Both the position numbers and the translations under genes were made by a program. This document shows, one piece after another, positions 61,308 to 64,000 of a DNA stretch of 64,000 bases (the stretch's first letter is position 1; each line of letters opens with the position of its first letter). The notes beneath the pieces were generated by a model. It was not told the origin of the DNA, made no database searches, and saw only the letters and a program-made list of their open reading frames with translations. The stretch lies in contig NZ_FOBS01000016.1 in assembly GCF_900109885.1 (NCBI RefSeq), positions 1 to 64,000 on the forward strand, read 5' to 3'. Source of the DNA: Syntrophus gentianae. Lineage in GTDB: Bacteria; Desulfobacterota; Syntrophia; Syntrophales; Syntrophaceae.

Positions 61308-63431
61308 ATGGTGACGACATCTCGATATGTGGATGCTTTGTTAACATCAGCGATGCCTTTGGCGGATAAGGATAAACTGTTGAAGACACTCCTTCGGATC
61401 ACTTCCCTGCTCACAAATCCGTCCAATGTCGAAGAGATCATGCAGAAAATCCTCGACGATGTTGTCGATGCCCTGGGATTTGATCAGGGAATTATTCGAA
61501 TGTGTGACGGTTCCCGACAATTTCTGGAAACACGGGTCGTGAAAAATTATAAACCCGAAGAAGCGAAAAGGGCATTTTCCGTGGCCATCAATTTGAGTCA
61601 TGACTGTGTCGCGTCCAAGGTCTATAAAACGGGACAGGCGATGGTCATCGAGGATGTGTCGACGGACCCGCGGATGACGGAGACGGATCGTCTCTTGACG
61701 AGACTCAATGATCGGGGATCCATATTTTGCGCCCCCCTGAAGATTGGAAACGTGGTTTTCGGGATTACAGCAACGTGGTGCCGTCAGGAAACAAGCTTCT
61801 TTCCGGAAATGATGGATCTCTTTCTGACCTTTGCGAATCAGATGAGCATCATCATTCATAATGCGCAGCTTTTCGATAATAATGCCGAAAAAATCCGTCA
61901 GTTGACCGTTCTGGGAAAGGCCGTGTCCGAGATGAATTCCAGCTATGTCCTGGACAATCATATTCGGGAAGTCCTGACCGAAGCCGCGCTGGATATCTCC
62001 TCTGCATCCAAAGCCTTATTTTATATCATCGATGATGACAAGAACCGGTTCCTTATCCATGATGGGAAGCAGGTGACGACCGAAGAAAAGCAGCTCCGGA
62101 ATTCACGGATTGAACCAAGCATCATTCCCCAGGCCATTTCATCGAATGCCATTGTCGTGAAGCAGCCTCCTATTACAGAGGATGGCTCCATTCCAATATT
62201 TGACGGGCTTGATTCGGAGTTGGCCATTCCGCTGCATATCGGGGACAAGTTCAGGGGGGCTTTGTATCTTGCAAAAGAGCGGAGCCAGTATACGCCGGAT
62301 CAGATCAATGTTCTGGATATCCTGGTGAAAAATGCCTGCACGGCCTATGACAACTCCATCATGCATTCCCTGCTGTCCCGTGAGGCAAAGTCCTTGAAAA
62401 CAGAAGTTGAGAAGCTCAAGGAGCGTGAGGATTTCCTTCTCGGCTTTGACAACATCATCGGGACCTCCACCAAAATGGCCGGCATTTTTCACGTGATCAA
62501 GGAAGTTGCCGGTCATAACACGCCGGTCCTGATTCAAGGTGAAAGCGGCACGGGAAAGGAGTTGATTGCCCGCGCCATTCATCGGCAGAGCAATCGAAAC
62601 ACCAGGGCCTTTGTGGATGTCAACTGCGCCGCCATCCCGGGGACGCTTCTGGAAAGCGAACTTTTCGGGTATGAGGCCGGGGCGTTTACCGATGCCCGGA
62701 AGAAAAAAATCGGTTTACTGGATTATGCCAATGGGGGAACGATGCTCCTCGATGAGATCGGTGACATGAGTTTTCCCCTGCAGGCTAAATTCCTGCGCGT
62801 TCTGGAAGAAGGACACATTCGTCGCCTGGGCGGAACGGAAAACATTCCCATCGATGTCCGCTTTGTGTTTTCCACGAACAAAGACCTGAGTAAAATGGTG
62901 AATGACGGCCTCTTTCGCGAGGATCTCTATTACCGGATCAGTGTTGTCCCGATTGTTCTGCCGCCCCTGAGAGAGAGGGGGGAAGACATCCTGTTGCTGG
63001 CCAAACATTATGTGAGGGAATTCAATAAAAAATTTCGCAAGAAGGTCAGAGGCTTCAGCAAAGAGGCGGAACAGATCCTTCTGGCCTACCGTTGGGCGGG
63101 CAATGTTCGAGAATTAAAAAATATCATGGAGCGGGTCATGATTCTGCAGAATGTCGGCACAACCATTCTGCCGGAAAATCTTCCCGCAGAAATGAGAGCC
63201 GCGGATGAAGGGGGCAACTATCGGATTTCCATGGATACTTTTCTCCCCAATCTCACCTCGGGAAGTATGGATTACACGGCAATCACGGAAGAAATCACAA
63301 ACAAAATCAAAGGAAAGATCCTGGAAAGGGCTTTGGAAATGAGTCGCGGCAGGAAATCGGAAGCAGCAAAACTTCTCAACATATCGCGCTACAAACTGAT
63401 TCGGGAGCAGAAAAAAAGCGGGATTTCCTGA
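61308..63431 (+). CDS. Sigma-54-dependent activator, GAF-GAF-AAA+-HTH
   Basis: A 707-residue enhancer-binding protein. Two GAF sensor domains occupy about 30-180 and 215-350 (PSNVEEIMQKILDDVVDALGFDQG; ASKALFYIIDDDKNRFLI). A short coiled coil (AKSLKTEVEKLKEREDFL) leads to the AAA+ domain with Walker A GESGTGKE, GAFTDA (458-463) in place of the usual GAFTGA, Walker B GGTMLLDEIGDM and RWAGNVRELKN. A Fis-type HTH ends it (KSEAAKLLNISRYKLIREQ). It would open RNA polymerase-sigma-54 promoters in response to a small ligand. Target genes are unknown; the divergent regulator and PrkA module are neighbours. Confidence 0.93.
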   Translation: MVTTSRYVDALLTSAMPLADKDKLLKTLLRITSLLTNPSNVEEIMQKILDDVVDALGFDQGIIRMCDGSRQFLETRVVKNYKPEEAKRAFSVAINLSHDCVASKVYKTGQAMVIEDVSTDPRMTETDRLLTRLNDRGSIFCAPLKIGNVVFGITATWCRQETSFFPEMMDLFLTFANQMSIIIHNAQLFDNNAEKIRQLTVLGKAVSEMNSSYVLDNHIREVLTEAALDISSASKALFYIIDDDKNRFLIHDGKQVTTEEKQLRNSRIEPSIIPQAISSNAIVVKQPPITEDGSIPIFDGLDSELAIPLHIGDKFRGALYLAKERSQYTPDQINVLDILVKNACTAYDNSIMHSLLSREAKSLKTEVEKLKEREDFLLGFDNIIGTSTKMAGIFHVIKEVAGHNTPVLIQGESGTGKELIARAIHRQSNRNTRAFVDVNCAAIPGTLLESELFGYEAGAFTDARKKKIGLLDYANGGTMLLDEIGDMSFPLQAKFLRVLEEGHIRRLGGTENIPIDVRFVFSTNKDLSKMVNDGLFREDLYYRISVVPIVLPPLRERGEDILLLAKHYVREFNKKFRKKVRGFSKEAEQILLAYRWAGNVRELKNIMERVMILQNVGTTILPENLPAEMRAADEGGNYRISMDTFLPNLTSGSMDYTAITEEITNKIKGKILERALEMSRGRKSEAAKLLNISRYKLIREQKKSGIS

Positions 63432-63465
63432 AAATAGTCATTGCAGTCCATATCATCTTATTAAA

Positions 63466-63495
63466 AAAGGCGTTCCCCGTAAAGGGAACGCCTTT
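63466..63495. terminator. Shared bidirectional terminator
   Basis: AAAGGCGTTCCC (63466-63477), six-base loop, GGGAACGCCTTT (63484-63495), with A- and T-runs outside. It lies between the convergent sigma-54 activator gene and hppA and can end transcription in both directions. Confidence 0.88.
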
Positions 63496-63520
63496 CAAAT
63501 TAGAGGTTACTGTTTTTAAT

Positions 63521-64000
63521 TTAACCCTTTTCAGCGATTCTCATTCCGTAGAATGATCTGTAAACGAATGCCAGAGCGATCAGGAAGAACACGGCTGACA
63601 AACCCAGTTTGAGACCGGGGTTGGTCATTGTTACCGCGATTTCCGTGGCCAGGAGTCCAAAAAGTGTTGTGAATTTGATAACCGGGTTCAAGGAAACGGA
63701 TGAGGTATCCTTGAAGGGATCGCCGACGGTGTCACCGACGACGCTGGCTTCATGCAGCGGGGTATTCTTTTCCGCCAGATCGACTTCGACGATCTTCTTG
63801 GCGTTGTCCCAGCATCCACCGGCATTGGCCATGAAGATAGCCTGGTACAGACCGAAGAAGGCGATGCCGATGAGGTAACCGATGAAGAAGTAGGGATTAA
63901 AGAAGGAAAGCGCCAAGGCCATAAAGAAGATAACGATGAAGATGTTGATCATACCCTTCTGGGCATAGATCGTACAGATCTTCACGATTTCCTTGCTGTC
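63521..64000 (-). CDS. hppA: Membrane-bound proton/sodium-pumping pyrophosphatase, C-terminal part
   Basis: The visible 159 codons are the C-terminal fifth of HppA; the rest lies beyond the right edge, and the frame stays open to base 64000. Markers are IFMANAGGCWDNAKKIVEVDL, HEASVVGDTVGDPFKDTSSVSL (substrate-site Asp and Lys) and hydrophobic segments in between. HppA uses PPi hydrolysis to pump H+ or Na+, an energy-saving device common in syntrophic anaerobes. Ion and K+ dependence cannot be told because the diagnostic region is not in the window. Confidence 0.95.
   Translation of the reverse strand, partial: DSKEIVKICTIYAQKGMINIFIVIFFMALALSFFNPYFFIGYLIGIAFFGLYQAIFMANAGGCWDNAKKIVEVDLAEKNTPLHEASVVGDTVGDPFKDTSSVSLNPVIKFTTLFGLLATEIAVTMTNPGLKLGLSAVFFLIALAFVYRSFYGMRIAEKG

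Noticed and set aside
1-64000. CRISPR array or riboswitch
   Set aside because: No regularly spaced identical repeats apart from the IS end and the TPR gene, and no leader with a recognisable riboswitch core was seen by eye.

Overview
The window looks like chromosomal DNA of a free-living anaerobic deltaproteobacterium (Desulfobacterota). A Syntrophus or Smithella type relative is my best guess. The reasons are the mix of an uptake [NiFe] hydrogenase with a full maturation set, a membrane pyrophosphatase (HppA, cut by the right edge), rubredoxin, sigma-54 regulation, and a large fatty-acid/polyketide-like cluster with several radical SAM enzymes. The taxonomy is inference from gene content; no 16S rRNA gene is present.

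Layout. 1-0.64 kb: right end of an IS21-family element (IstB C-terminus plus four 23-bp terminal repeats) abutting a decapitated AraC-type regulator. 0.7-7.7 kb: cell-wall and housekeeping genes (TPR protein coupled to a lytic transglycosylase, MltA, DNA polymerase IV, HAD hydrolase, GIY-YIG protein, glycine-zipper lipoprotein). 7.7-14.6 kb: a probable lipid-modification group (TIGR01777 epimerase, DUF2071 protein, small membrane protein, NTF2-like lipoprotein, FAD oxidoreductase, and a fused DUF1365-cyclopropane-fatty-acyl synthase). 14.8-29.0 kb: the most unusual region, a type II FAS/PKS-like cluster with two acyl carrier proteins, a ketosynthase fused to a chain-length-factor-like domain, two more ketosynthases, one B12-binding and two further radical SAM enzymes, a FabA/FabZ-type hotdog protein, a PKS-type dehydratase, a thioesterase, a NodB-type deacetylase and a divergent PlsY-like acyltransferase. 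It is interrupted at 23.7-25.8 kb by an AT-richer segment with a toxin-antitoxin pair, a 49-bp copy of ketosynthase sequence and a VPxxP-CTERM secreted protein.

29.1-31.1 kb holds nifU-nifS, closed by a strong terminator. 31.2-33.6 kb holds a LysM-RlpA protein, a family 25 glycosyltransferase and small proteins. 33.7-43.7 kb is one leftward run, hyaA-hyaB-hyaC-hyaD-hypA-hypC-hypD-hypB-hypF-hypE, which encodes a membrane-bound uptake [NiFe] hydrogenase and everything needed for its NiFe(CN)2CO site. 44.3-52.9 kb: tRNA-Asn, rubredoxin, a holin-like membrane protein, mutS, a GAF-containing GspE/PilB-type ATPase, a GerMN protein and an EF-G paralogue. 53.2-60.5 kb is a four-gene PrkA kinase-DUF444-SpoVR-PrkA-like module, followed by a stand-alone response regulator, a GAF-GAF sigma-54 activator with a GAFTDA motif, and the 3' part of hppA.

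How they may work together: the 14.8-29 kb cluster has the parts to build an unusual acyl chain on an ACP, modify it by radical chemistry and pass it to glycerol-phosphate. It contains no ketoreductase or malonyl transferase, so it would have to borrow those from primary FAS. The similarity to loci proposed for ladderane lipids in anammox bacteria is in gene content only and is inference. The adjacent CFA-synthase group could act on the finished membrane lipids.
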